A stretch of DNA of 11,788 nt from Rhodoferax sp. (GCA_028711355.1 JAQTSL010000087.1:1-11788), one strand, 5' to 3'. Positions 1-6,878 are shown, counted from the stretch's first letter. Notes: generated by a model not told the origin, from the sequence alone. Translations and numbers: made by a program.

Positions 1-208
1 TCGACTGGACTCACGCCAGAGATGGAACGCCGCGTGCGCGGTTCCGGCCAGAGCGCATATCCCAATCGACTAGACTAATGAAACGACTGATAATGAAGCT
101 ACCTTAGTTCCGGCCAGAGCGCATATCCCAATCGACTAGACTGCCGACACTTGCCGGTCGGTGGCCAAGTGCGTTCCGGCCAGAGCGCATATCCCAATCG
201 ACTAGACT
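1..208 (+). CRISPR. CRISPR array, type II-C, cas2-proximal (distal-from-leader) end
   Basis: Three identical 36-bp repeats lie at 41-76, 107-142 and 173-208. Each begins GTTCCGGCCAGAGCGC and ends AATCGACTAGACT. Positions 1-11 are the tail of a fourth repeat with one A-to-G change. Spacers are 12-40 (29 nt), 77-106 (30 nt) and 143-172 (30 nt), all different. The array runs off the left edge, so its true length is unknown. The + strand is the crRNA strand: the repeat then starts with GTT as usual for type II, the tracrRNA anti-repeat at 4700-4721 pairs with it, and a + strand terminator follows immediately. crRNAs would be a spacer followed by the 5' part of the repeat. Spacer targets cannot be identified by eye. 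Confidence 0.97.
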
Positions 209-219
209 CGCGCTGCGAT

Positions 220-254
220 AACCCCTTGATTCGTTGAGGGGTTTTTCGTTTTTT
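220..254 (+). terminator. Rho-independent terminator ending the CRISPR array transcript
   Basis: A hairpin with 10-bp arms (AACCCCTTGA / TTGAGGGGTT, including two G-U pairs) closes on a TTCG tetraloop at 230-233. It is followed by a T-rich tract, TTTTTCGTTTTTT. The T-tract lies on the + side, so it stops rightward transcription leaving the array before it enters the convergent cas2. On the - strand the hairpin is followed only by TTATCG, so it is at best a weak terminator for the cas operon. Confidence 0.88.
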
Positions 255-279
255 GACTTTCGAAAACGGGGCGCATGGG

Positions 280-606
280 CTAAAACAGGTCAAATTGATC
301 TGGCGTTTTATTGGCGGGTTGTCGGGTGGTGCCGTGAAAGCTGACGATGCGTTCGTACTGCTTGTCGGTGAACTGTAGGATATTGACTTTCCCGCCTTCT
401 GGCAAGGCATCTTCCACCCGTTTGCAATAGGTTTCAATCTGCGCTTGGCTGGTGCAAAAACGCATATAGACGCTGAACTGGCTCATCTCAAAACCCAGGT
501 CCAGTAACGTGTTGCGAAATTCCGCGGCAGCTTTGCGCTCAGCTTTTTCTACCACCGGCAGGTCAAACATCACAATCACCCACATCAGTCTGTATCCTGA
601 CAGCAT
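280..606 (-). CDS. cas2: CRISPR-associated endoribonuclease/integrase subunit Cas2 (type II)
   Basis: 108 aa. Cas2 dimers bridge two Cas1 dimers in the spacer-acquisition complex. The ferredoxin-like first strand MWVIVMFDLPV carries the conserved Asp (D15). It is followed by ERKAAAEFRNTLLDLGF and SQFSVYMRFC, which match type II Cas2 proteins such as those of streptococci. The start at 606 gives the N-terminus MLSGYRLMWV, comparable to MSYRYMRMIL in relatives. An internal ATG at 585 is an alternative. The gene begins 12 bp after the cas1 stop with no strong Shine-Dalgarno, which suggests translational coupling. It is the last gene of the cas9-cas1-cas2 operon and stops with TAG about 70 bp from the end of the array. 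Confidence 0.95.
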   Translation of the reverse strand: MLSGYRLMWVIVMFDLPVVEKAERKAAAEFRNTLLDLGFEMSQFSVYMRFCTSQAQIETYCKRVEDALPEGGKVNILQFTDKQYERIVSFHGTTRQPANKTPDQFDLF

Positions 607-618
607 GAGCGCAGCCCA

Positions 619-1551
619 TTATTTATCTTGCAGTGCATTGGCCAATGCAATCGGTAAGCCAGGCAGTGGCAAATCCAACTTGTCTCGTTCACCCAGATAG
701 ACCTGTGCCAGGGACACTGCCAATTTTTGCGTACACACCATGACTGGGGTGGCTCCGGCATCGGTCTGCATGTCATCGTAGAGTGCGCGCACCAATGCGC
801 GTTTGGACTCGGGCGTGACCAGCACTTCACTCTGGCGCTGAAGATGCCACACCTTCAGGTCAATCACGGGGCGAAACGGTTCCATCAGGTCGTCCACCAA
901 GCGCATGGCATTGTTGTCATGGCTGTGATGCAGGCCAATGCTGGGATGCAAACCTGCTGCGATCACCGCGCGCGCGGTGCAGGCGCGCAAAACGGTGTAG
1001 CCGTAATTCAGCAAGGCATTGAGATCACTGCCGCCGTCCTGGTCGCGTCGGAAAGCATCGCCAAACAACAGGCTCCAATAACGTCGTGCACCCTGGGCTT
1101 CGATGTTTTCGGGGTCGCCGCTCTTCACCTTGGTAACCAACGCGGACAGTGGGGCGGTGGGTGCGCCAACAGCCTCCAATGCAGCAGCTTGTTGTTCCAG
1201 TTTGGCGCGAACGACCGCCGCCCACAGACGTTTGTGGGTTGGCAGGCTGGCGGCAATCTGAGCTTCTATGCGTTTGGCCTGCTCAAAATTACCATCAATG
1301 GGTAGCAGCATACCGACGGCGTTGTGATTGGCCGCGCACAGCACAAAAGGTGCGCCGCGCTCTGACAGCGCTACCAGCAGGTTGTTGGTGTAGCTCAGGC
1401 CATGCGCGTTGGCGATGACAGCGGCAATGTCATCCAGTGGCACTTGACCCAACTCGTTGCGATCCCCATCGGTGTCTCGCACCACCATGAAACCGCGATG
1501 CAGGGACAAGTGCCGATGGTCGTTGGCCACTTCGACGATGCGTCCGATCAT
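619..1551 (-). CDS. cas1: CRISPR-associated endonuclease/integrase Cas1 (type II)
   Basis: 310 aa, normal length for type II Cas1. It is the catalytic integrase that inserts new spacers at the array. The N-terminal beta domain (about 1-95) contains NAHGLSYTNNLLVALSERG. The C-terminal helical domain carries the metal ligands: E151 in GDPENIEAQGARRYW, H209 in GLHH, and D220/D221 with E224 in DDLMEPFRP. All are present, so the enzyme should be active. The start is fixed by an AAGGAG Shine-Dalgarno at 1560-1565, embedded in the last codons of cas9, with 8 nt to the ATG. cas9 stops 5 nt before cas1 starts, so the two are translationally coupled. Confidence 0.97.
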   Translation of the reverse strand: MIGRIVEVANDHRHLSLHRGFMVVRDTDGDRNELGQVPLDDIAAVIANAHGLSYTNNLLVALSERGAPFVLCAANHNAVGMLLPIDGNFEQAKRIEAQIAASLPTHKRLWAAVVRAKLEQQAAALEAVGAPTAPLSALVTKVKSGDPENIEAQGARRYWSLLFGDAFRRDQDGGSDLNALLNYGYTVLRACTARAVIAAGLHPSIGLHHSHDNNAMRLVDDLMEPFRPVIDLKVWHLQRQSEVLVTPESKRALVRALYDDMQTDAGATPVMVCTQKLAVSLAQVYLGERDKLDLPLPGLPIALANALQDK

Positions 1552-1556
1552 GCTGC

Positions 1557-4500
1557 TTACTCCTTGAATCCGGGGTCGTGGAGTTCGCCGATGGGGAATA
1601 TGGTGACGCGACGGGCTTTCATTGTCCGTAACGGACCTGCATTTTTAAAAATATAGGCGAGGTCTTTTTTACAAATCGTTCCGTCGGGTCGCTTTTTGTC
1701 AACGGATCGATCCGCAACATTAGCTTCGTTGGCATCCGCAAAAGCCATCACCCCTGCTTGGTTCAACGTACAAAGTCGCACAGTTCGTAGCTTTCCGTCA
1801 TCATCTGTCAGACGTACAAAATCGTCTTGGATCAAACGCATCACTAGCGATTTGTTGCCTTGACTCAAAGTGGGGTGGCGTAGGCGCTGGACACCATGCT
1901 TGCGAACAATTTGGTAAGCCTCAAAGGTGGAAATTACCTCGCCTTCCCACTTTCCTTTTTCATTGCGTACGATTTCGATACAGTAGTTGCTTCCGCCTTT
2001 GTAGCCTATGTAAGGAATGGGTTTTCCTTCGCTGTCCACGCCGTGACGGAGCGGCTGACTAGGTTCACTAATCCGAATCACATTTTTGATTTCGCGCATT
2101 TTTTCGCTGCCATCCGCATTTTTCTTTTGTTTGATGCTTCCATCTTTTGCGAGGCCATATGCTGTTGCCTCCATCATCGCGCCCTCATACCCGTGGTCAG
2201 GCTTGTGACTGACCCAGATGTTGCCAACCGCCCGTGCTACATGTTCCCGGTAGTTAGGCCAAGGCAGCGGCATATCGTCCACCAGTCGGTTAAGTTGCTG
2301 TTCACGCGCGCTGGCGCTGGCTTTGGCGAAGCGTTGCAGCAAGCCTTGGTCGGTCACGGCAATGACACACGCATCCACCGCGTGGTGACGGTGGTCGTTG
2401 CGGTTTTTTTCACCGTTGAGACCCAACACGTCATTCAGTCCAAATTTGGCGCGCATCATCGCCGTCATGCGCCCAGGAATGACACGGGTGTTTTGAGGAC
2501 AAACCAGACTGAGGTATTCGCGGGCCACCTTGCTTAGGTGGCGAGTGTCGTTGAGCGCTCGGGCCAGAAATGACTTGTCTTCTTTCAGCCAGCGTTGCAG
2601 GCCATCCTCAGCAAAACGGTCACGTTTGGCTTTGTTGGGAATCAGCTTGGCGCGTTCGATGATGTTTTCGTAGTGCCATCCCTGCGCTGCAAAGTCGTCG
2701 CGCGCTTGCCACGGCGTGCGGTTGCCCTTGATGCGGTTGGCTTGGCGCATGGAAACAGTCTTGTTGTTCAGGCTGTCGTCCAGCGTTTCAGAGAAAGGAA
2801 GGATGTGTTCAATCTCTATCTGGTCACTGAGCAACATCGCCGCGCTGATTTGCACGCCAGAGTAGGGGCAGCGGCGGTCAGCCACGTTGTCACTCAACTC
2901 TTCCCACAAAATCATTTTCTGAATGTCTGCACCGCGCACCCGCTCGGGGCTGATGTTCAACACGGTTGCAATGTCTGCGCGCAGCCGGGCATTGCGGTGC
3001 TGGTTTTCTGCCTGGCGTTTTTTGTCTTCGTCACGTTGTTCCTTGCTTTGTTTGAGGTCACGCGCCAATTCCACAATCACTTCGCTCGGGTGGCCGTAGC
3101 GTTTGATCAACGCATTGACTACCAGTCGCACCTGGTTCAGCCCGATGTGTACCGTGGGGTTGGCAATCTTGCCGTAGCGCTTTTCGTCAGTGTCTTCCGG
3201 TTTACCAGAGCCAAAACCAACGTGGCGTTGCAGTGGGATGCCGTAGTAGGGCAGTTCGGGAAGAATCTCGCCTGTGGCAGCGGGGCTGATGTTGCTGTGG
3301 TGATCAAAACCGGCTGCCAAAACTGCCTTGTCGTAAGTCACGACATCACGACGCAATTCTGGCAGGATGCGGGCCAGCGCTTGGCTGCACAGGCTGCCGT
3401 AGCCTTCGGGCAGACCGGCATTGGCGATGGCCTCGGCATGAGCCTCATCCACGCCAGTTTCGTCTTGTAGCCAGCGCACCAGTTTGGCTTCGTTTTCTTC
3501 CTTGACGAGTTGCAACACGATGGTATCTTGCTTAGATTCGTCAAACGTCAGCCACGCTTTGCCAAAAAGGGTGTCTTTAGACAAGATGGAACTGGTCGTG
3601 TTGCCTTTGAGTTCCTGACGCTTGGGGTCTTCAAAATTAAATTGCACGGCCCCGCCCAAACTCAGCAGAGACTTTATTTGTGTGAAGGTGCGTTTGCTGT
3701 TCGCCTCCAGTGACGTCACCAGAGCGTCGCGTTGTTTGAGCGTGAGCGATTCTTCTTTCAGCCCCTCACGTAGCATGCGCAGGTTATTCACCTCCTGGTA
3801 GATGCGAAAGCGCTGCATGCTGGGCATGGCCATCGGGGCTCGTTCCTCCTCAGGCATCAAGGTGCAGCGGCCTGGTTTGACGGGTTTGAGCGGGCGCTGA
3901 AACAGCAGGCAATAGCGCAGTTCATCATGCGCTCGGTCGGTGAACAGCACTGGGTTAAGTGACGACTGTTTCGCCCACAGTGCATCAAACTCATCTTCAA
4001 TCATGACCCGGTCAATATACAGGTCATAGCTCTTGTCGATTTTGGTTTTACCGTCGTCTTTGGTGACTTTGGTTTGGCGATAGCGCGCGCGCACCGTCTT
4101 GCCTGCCACATCCCGTTTGTGCAACCACTCACCGACGGTACGGCAGTTTTCCTCTTTGATGGCTCCGCGCAACTTGCCGATGGCTTGTTTGAGTACACCA
4201 CTGTCGTTGTCTTTTTTGTCGGTTTTGCGGTTGCTCTTGAAGCCACGCCGCTGGTTAATGTGGAAAAGCGCGCGGGCAAATTCTGCTGGTGTCAGTGCCG
4301 CATCAAGTCCTTTGGCGCGCAAGGCGTAGGGGTCGAGATTGACCAGTGCTTTGCGTTCGGCATCGCTGGCTGGAAAAAATCCATGATCAACCAGTGTCTT
4401 GATCATGCGCGCTTTGCGCTTGAGCAAGCGGTCGCGTCTGCGACGCATGGACCGTGCCTCACGCCGAGTGACCGCCAGTGATGAACCGTCCTTGGGGTTA

Positions 4501-4634
4501 CGTCCGTCCGAGAAGATGCGCACACCGGCTTTGATGACTGCGCAAGGATCGTTATCTGAATTTAGCCGGACCATGGCCCAGCCCAAGGATGTTGACCCCA
4601 AATCAAGCGCGAGTCTGTAGCGTAATGCCCCCAT
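1557..4634 (-). CDS. cas9: Cas9, RNA-guided DNA endonuclease, compact type II-C
   Basis: 1025 aa, in the size range of type II-C Cas9 (Neisseria, Alicycliphilus type). RuvC-I is at LALDLGSTSLGWA (D11). The Arg-rich bridge helix spans about 57-80 (RREARSMRRRRDRLLKRKAR). The recognition lobe runs about 85-500. RuvC-II is VIVELARD (E522). The HNH domain has EIEHILPFS (H610) and N633, and RuvC-III is HRHHAVDA (H751, D754). The C-terminal WED/PAM-interacting part covers about 800-1025. No catalytic residue is missing, so it should cut both strands. The ATG at 4634 follows an AGGGAGG Shine-Dalgarno (4640-4646). Base use looks more A/T-rich than the flanking housekeeping genes, which fits horizontal acquisition. 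The PAM cannot be read from sequence. With cas1-cas2 only and no csn2 or cas4, the subtype is II-C. Confidence 0.98.
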   Translation of the reverse strand: MGALRYRLALDLGSTSLGWAMVRLNSDNDPCAVIKAGVRIFSDGRNPKDGSSLAVTRREARSMRRRRDRLLKRKARMIKTLVDHGFFPASDAERKALVNLDPYALRAKGLDAALTPAEFARALFHINQRRGFKSNRKTDKKDNDSGVLKQAIGKLRGAIKEENCRTVGEWLHKRDVAGKTVRARYRQTKVTKDDGKTKIDKSYDLYIDRVMIEDEFDALWAKQSSLNPVLFTDRAHDELRYCLLFQRPLKPVKPGRCTLMPEEERAPMAMPSMQRFRIYQEVNNLRMLREGLKEESLTLKQRDALVTSLEANSKRTFTQIKSLLSLGGAVQFNFEDPKRQELKGNTTSSILSKDTLFGKAWLTFDESKQDTIVLQLVKEENEAKLVRWLQDETGVDEAHAEAIANAGLPEGYGSLCSQALARILPELRRDVVTYDKAVLAAGFDHHSNISPAATGEILPELPYYGIPLQRHVGFGSGKPEDTDEKRYGKIANPTVHIGLNQVRLVVNALIKRYGHPSEVIVELARDLKQSKEQRDEDKKRQAENQHRNARLRADIATVLNISPERVRGADIQKMILWEELSDNVADRRCPYSGVQISAAMLLSDQIEIEHILPFSETLDDSLNNKTVSMRQANRIKGNRTPWQARDDFAAQGWHYENIIERAKLIPNKAKRDRFAEDGLQRWLKEDKSFLARALNDTRHLSKVAREYLSLVCPQNTRVIPGRMTAMMRAKFGLNDVLGLNGEKNRNDHRHHAVDACVIAVTDQGLLQRFAKASASAREQQLNRLVDDMPLPWPNYREHVARAVGNIWVSHKPDHGYEGAMMEATAYGLAKDGSIKQKKNADGSEKMREIKNVIRISEPSQPLRHGVDSEGKPIPYIGYKGGSNYCIEIVRNEKGKWEGEVISTFEAYQIVRKHGVQRLRHPTLSQGNKSLVMRLIQDDFVRLTDDDGKLRTVRLCTLNQAGVMAFADANEANVADRSVDKKRPDGTICKKDLAYIFKNAGPLRTMKARRVTIFPIGELHDPGFKE

Positions 4635-4639
4635 GTGTG

Positions 4640-4646
4640 CCTCCCT
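4640..4646 (-). promoter_or_regulatory. Strong ribosome binding site of cas9
   Basis: The - strand reads AGGGAGG, then GTGTG complement spacing of 5 nt to the cas9 ATG. It is the clearest Shine-Dalgarno in the window and fixes the cas9 start at 4634. Confidence 0.75.
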
Positions 4647-4679
4647 GATGTTGTTTGAAAACCGACTTCTAGTGTGGTG

Positions 4680-4688
4680 TGCTAAAGT
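4680..4688 (+). promoter_or_regulatory. Candidate extended -10 of the tracrRNA promoter
   Basis: TGCTAAAGT is an extended -10 (TG-n-TAAAGT, four of six bases matching TATAAT). It would start transcription near 4694-4696, just before the anti-repeat. No -35 lies at a standard distance: TTGAAA at 4655-4660 is 22 nt upstream, too far. The call rests on position plus the extended -10 only. Confidence 0.35.
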
Positions 4689-4694
4689 TTAGCC

Positions 4695-4780
4695 ATTATT
4701 CGATTGGGATATGCGCTCTGGACGCTAACAAGCTGAAAGATGCACCAAATGGAAAGGCCGCTATATGCGGCCTTTCGCCT
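4695..4780 (+). ncRNA. tracrRNA for the type II-C Cas9
   Basis: The anti-repeat at 4700-4721 (CGATTGGGAT...GCGCTCTGG) is the exact complement of repeat positions 8-29. After an internal loop (ACGCT in the tracrRNA against CCGG in the repeat), AAC at 4727-4729 pairs with the first three repeat bases GTT. This is the lower stem, bulge and upper stem layout of type II repeat:anti-repeat duplexes. Downstream, AAGCTGAAAGATGCACC resembles, from memory, the CUGAAAAGAUG region of the Neisseria tracrRNA. The RNA then ends in a 10-bp hairpin, GAAAGGCCGC / GCGGCCTTTC, with a 5-nt loop (4752-4776). Predicted length is about 85 nt; the 5' end is inferred. It is transcribed divergently from cas9. Confidence 0.88.
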
Positions 4781-4784
4781 TATT
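4752..4784 (+). terminator. 3' hairpin/terminator of the tracrRNA
   Basis: Perfect 10-bp stem GAAAGGCCGC / GCGGCCTTTC around the loop TATAT, followed by GCCTTATT. The T-run is weak, but the stem is strong and sits where type II-C tracrRNAs end. It may serve both as the Cas9-bound 3' stem-loop and as the transcription stop. Confidence 0.7.
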
Positions 4785-4795
4785 GAGAGAAATGT

Positions 4796-4837
4796 GGCCC
4801 TAGCCCTTTTGCAGCAAGCGCTATCAGCTATTAAACC
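4796..4837. repeat. Degraded copy of a dispersed short repeat (family A)
   Basis: The segment TGGCCCTAGCCCTTTTGCAG continues with CAAGCGCTATCAGCTATTAAA. From memory it resembles a roughly 45-bp repeat common in Comamonadaceae intergenic regions (GGCCTCTAGCGCTTAT...GCGCT...GCT). By hand it matches 8639-8680 inside leuS at about 26 of 41 positions. It fills most of the space between the tracrRNA terminator and rsmE and may contribute to the rsmE upstream region. Confidence 0.5.
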
Positions 4838-4860
4838 TGTAACACTTTACGCCCTTGACC

Positions 4861-5589
4861 ATGCCGCGTTTCTATTGTCCCGTTGACTTGCAACCCGGTG
4901 CCGTGCTGGACCTACCGGCTGGTGCGGCACGTCATGTGCAGGTGTTGCGGCTTCAGCCGGGGGCGGCTATCACGCTGTTCAATGGTCGCACGCAGGCGCA
5001 AGCCAGCGCTGGCGAATTTGACGCGACCGTGCTACAGATGGGGCGCAGTAATGTGCAGGTACTTGTGGGTCTGTTTACCGCAGTGGCACGCGAACCGGCG
5101 CGCCAGATTCATCTGGCGCTGGGCATGCCTGCCAATGAGCGCATGGACTGGCTGGTAGAAAAGGCGGCCGAGCTGGGTGTTGCCAGTCTGCAGCCGCTGC
5201 TGACCGAGCGCAGCGTGTTGCGCTTGAGCGGTGAGCGCGCTGACAAGAAAGTGGCGCACTGGCAAAGCATTGCGGTGGCTGCGTGTGAACAGTGTGGCGG
5301 TAACCGGGTGCCGCAGATTCATCCGGTGCAAACGTTCACAAGTTGGTTGGCGCAGCTTGGGAGCGGGCGGCAAACCCGTTGGCTGCTGTCGTTGCGTGAC
5401 GGTGTCAAACATTTGTCTGGTTTGCAAAGCAGCGCTGAGGTCACATTTTTGTCAGGCCCTGAAGGGGGCTTGAGCCCGCAGGAAGAAGACGCGGCACTGG
5501 CGGCCGGGTTTGCGCCGGTGACGCTGGGGCCACGCGTGTTACGGGCTGAAACGGCAGCGCTGGCGGCGCTGGCGGCGCTGGCGTTGTGA
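4861..5589 (+). CDS. rsmE: RsmE, 16S rRNA (uracil1498-N3)-methyltransferase
   Basis: 242 aa from the ATG at 4861, normal length for RsmE. The enzyme uses S-adenosylmethionine to methylate U1498 of 16S rRNA in the 30S subunit. The start MPRFYCPV is the typical N-terminus; an in-frame TTG six bases upstream is less likely. An N-terminal PUA-like domain (about 1-70) precedes the SPOUT methyltransferase fold with MPANERMDWLVEKAAELGV, the knot motif GPEGGLSPQEE (199-209) and LGPRVLRAETA (222-232). No clear Shine-Dalgarno is visible. The C-terminus is an AAL tripeptide repeated three times, encoded by 9-bp units at 5554-5580. It stands alone on the + strand, divergent from cas9 and convergent with holA. 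Confidence 0.95.
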   Translation: MPRFYCPVDLQPGAVLDLPAGAARHVQVLRLQPGAAITLFNGRTQAQASAGEFDATVLQMGRSNVQVLVGLFTAVAREPARQIHLALGMPANERMDWLVEKAAELGVASLQPLLTERSVLRLSGERADKKVAHWQSIAVAACEQCGGNRVPQIHPVQTFTSWLAQLGSGRQTRWLLSLRDGVKHLSGLQSSAEVTFLSGPEGGLSPQEEDAALAAGFAPVTLGPRVLRAETAALAALAALAL

Positions 5590-5636
5590 TCTGGTCATCT
5601 GGGTATGCGAACGAGTTTGTCTGTGCAAGCCGCAGC

Positions 5637-5733
5637 ATGGGGGTCAGAGCCCTGGACTTGGGGTTTTGCCAAATCGGTGATGCGTTATTGGCTGGTTCGA
5701 AGACTTGAGCCCGAATTGGGATCTGACCCCCAT
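5637..5733. repeat. 97-bp MITE/REP-like element with terminal inverted repeats
   Basis: The left end ATGGGGGTCAGAGCCC (5637-5652) and the right end GGGATCTGACCCCCAT (5718-5733) are inverted copies with 15 of 16 bases matching. The interior is non-coding. The GGGGTCAGAGCCC...GGGATCTGACCCC pattern recalls dispersed palindromic elements mobilised in trans in proteobacteria. It lies between the ends of the convergent rsmE and holA and could fold into a long hairpin that acts as a bidirectional barrier. No transposase is present in the window. Confidence 0.65.
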
Positions 5734-5798
5734 TCAGCTCCCGCCTTCACCATGATCGGGTAAATACGAAATTGCGGGCGTGACAAACAGGTGTCACT

Positions 5799-6878
5799 TC
5801 AATTGGGACATCGCGTGACGCCTGCTTGGGCAGTGGCGCCACACAGCTTGCACAACAGCATGGCTAGGCGCGCTAGCGCTTGCCACGGGTCGGTCGGCCA
5901 GTCGGGGCGCTTGAGCCCTTTGACGATTCCGTCCACCTGTTGCGCGGCGTGCAGCAGGCGCGCCAGTGTGGCGTCGTCCAGCCGTGGCAGTACGCGGCCA
6001 AACAGGCGCTCACGCGTGCCCCAGACACGTTGCTCGCGCAGCGCCATCGGCAGCGGGCTGCCTTGGTCGATGGCCTGGCGCACGCGTTTGAGCGCACGGA
6101 TGTCTTCGCTAAGCGTGTAATGCACCAGCACCTCGGCTTCGCCCTCGGCCTGCAGGCCGTCTAGCATGCGCTGCACGCGCAGTGTTTGTCCCGACAGCAC
6201 GGCCTCTGACAATTTGAAAACGTCGTAGCGCGCCACGTTCAGCACGGCGGCCTCAATCTGCGCGAACGACAGCTCGGCGCCTGGGTGCAGCAGCGCGAGT
6301 TTTTGGATTTCCTGATGCGCGGCCAGCAAGTTTCCCTCGACCCGGTCGGCAAAAAACTGCAACGCGCGCTGCCCGGCCTCGCCGTCGGCCACGCGCTGGC
6401 CCTGGGCGGCCAGGCGTTGCGCGATCCAGCGTGGCAGCGCGTCACGCCCCACCGGTGCCAGTTCAATCGCCACACCCGCCTGCAACGCGGCAAACCAGGC
6501 GCTGGCCTGGGTCTGTTTGTCGAGCCGCGGCAGCAGCACCAGCGTCAGTGTGGCAGTGTTCCCGCGGGACTGCTCGGCCAGTTGCTGTAGCGCGGCGGCG
6601 CCGTCCTTGCCAGGTTTGCCGCTGGGGATGCGGATTTCGACGATCTGTTTGTCGGTGAACAGGCTCAGGCTGGCGCTGGCGGCCAGCACCGCGCCCCAGT
6701 CAAAGTAGGAGCCACTGACGGTGTGCGAGCTGCGTTCGGTAAAGCCGTGCGCGCGCGCGCAGGCCCGGATGGCGTCGGCCGCCTCTTGCACCAGCAACGG
6801 TTCGTCGCCGTGCAGCATATAAAGGCTGGCCAGACCTTTTTGCAGGTGCGCGCTGAGCTGGGCTGGTTGGATTTGCAT
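5799..6878 (-). CDS. holA: DNA polymerase III subunit delta (HolA)
   Basis: 359 aa, close to the 343 aa of E. coli HolA. Delta is the clamp-loader subunit that opens the beta sliding clamp. The N-terminal clamp-binding/AAA-like domain starts MQIQPAQLSAHLQKGLASLY, with HGDEPLLVQEAADAIRA (about 23-39) and SLFTDKQIVEIR. The middle lid region has RVEGNLLAAHQEIQKLALL and the collar domain YDVFKLSEAVLSG. All are classic HolA sequences. The ATG at 6878 has only a weak AGG far upstream. It is the last gene of the leftward series, 160 bp after the Lrp-type gene, with a two-hairpin repeat in the gap. A 6-bp hairpin at 5780-5797 lies just past its stop but lacks a T-run. Confidence 0.95.
   Translation of the reverse strand: MQIQPAQLSAHLQKGLASLYMLHGDEPLLVQEAADAIRACARAHGFTERSSHTVSGSYFDWGAVLAASASLSLFTDKQIVEIRIPSGKPGKDGAAALQQLAEQSRGNTATLTLVLLPRLDKQTQASAWFAALQAGVAIELAPVGRDALPRWIAQRLAAQGQRVADGEAGQRALQFFADRVEGNLLAAHQEIQKLALLHPGAELSFAQIEAAVLNVARYDVFKLSEAVLSGQTLRVQRMLDGLQAEGEAEVLVHYTLSEDIRALKRVRQAIDQGSPLPMALREQRVWGTRERLFGRVLPRLDDATLARLLHAAQQVDGIVKGLKRPDWPTDPWQALARLAMLLCKLCGATAQAGVTRCPN

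Noticed and set aside
143..172. CACTTG...CAAGTG inverted repeat within a spacer
   Set aside because: A 6-bp match in a 30-nt spacer can occur by chance, and spacer content reflects the foreign target rather than local function.
209..279. This interval as the array leader, with the array read on the - strand
   Set aside because: It holds a + strand terminator, the tracrRNA pairs with + strand repeat RNA, and the repeat starts with GTT only on the + strand.
2595..3470. Long open frame on the + strand opposite cas9 (also 727-1305 opposite cas1 and 9824-10762 opposite leuS)
   Set aside because: Each lies antisense to a gene with clear catalytic motifs, has no family resemblance or ribosome binding site, and is explained by codon bias of the real gene.
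1557..4634. Possibility that Cas9 is degraded or nuclease-dead
   Set aside because: The frame is unbroken over 1025 codons and all RuvC and HNH catalytic residues are present.
4855..4860. TTG start for rsmE, two codons upstream of the ATG
   Set aside because: The ATG at 4861 gives the family-typical MPRFYC start and there is no Shine-Dalgarno favouring TTG.
5780..5797. Hairpin GTGACA/TGTCAC as the holA terminator
   Set aside because: Only 6 bp with no T-run. It may contribute but cannot be supported.
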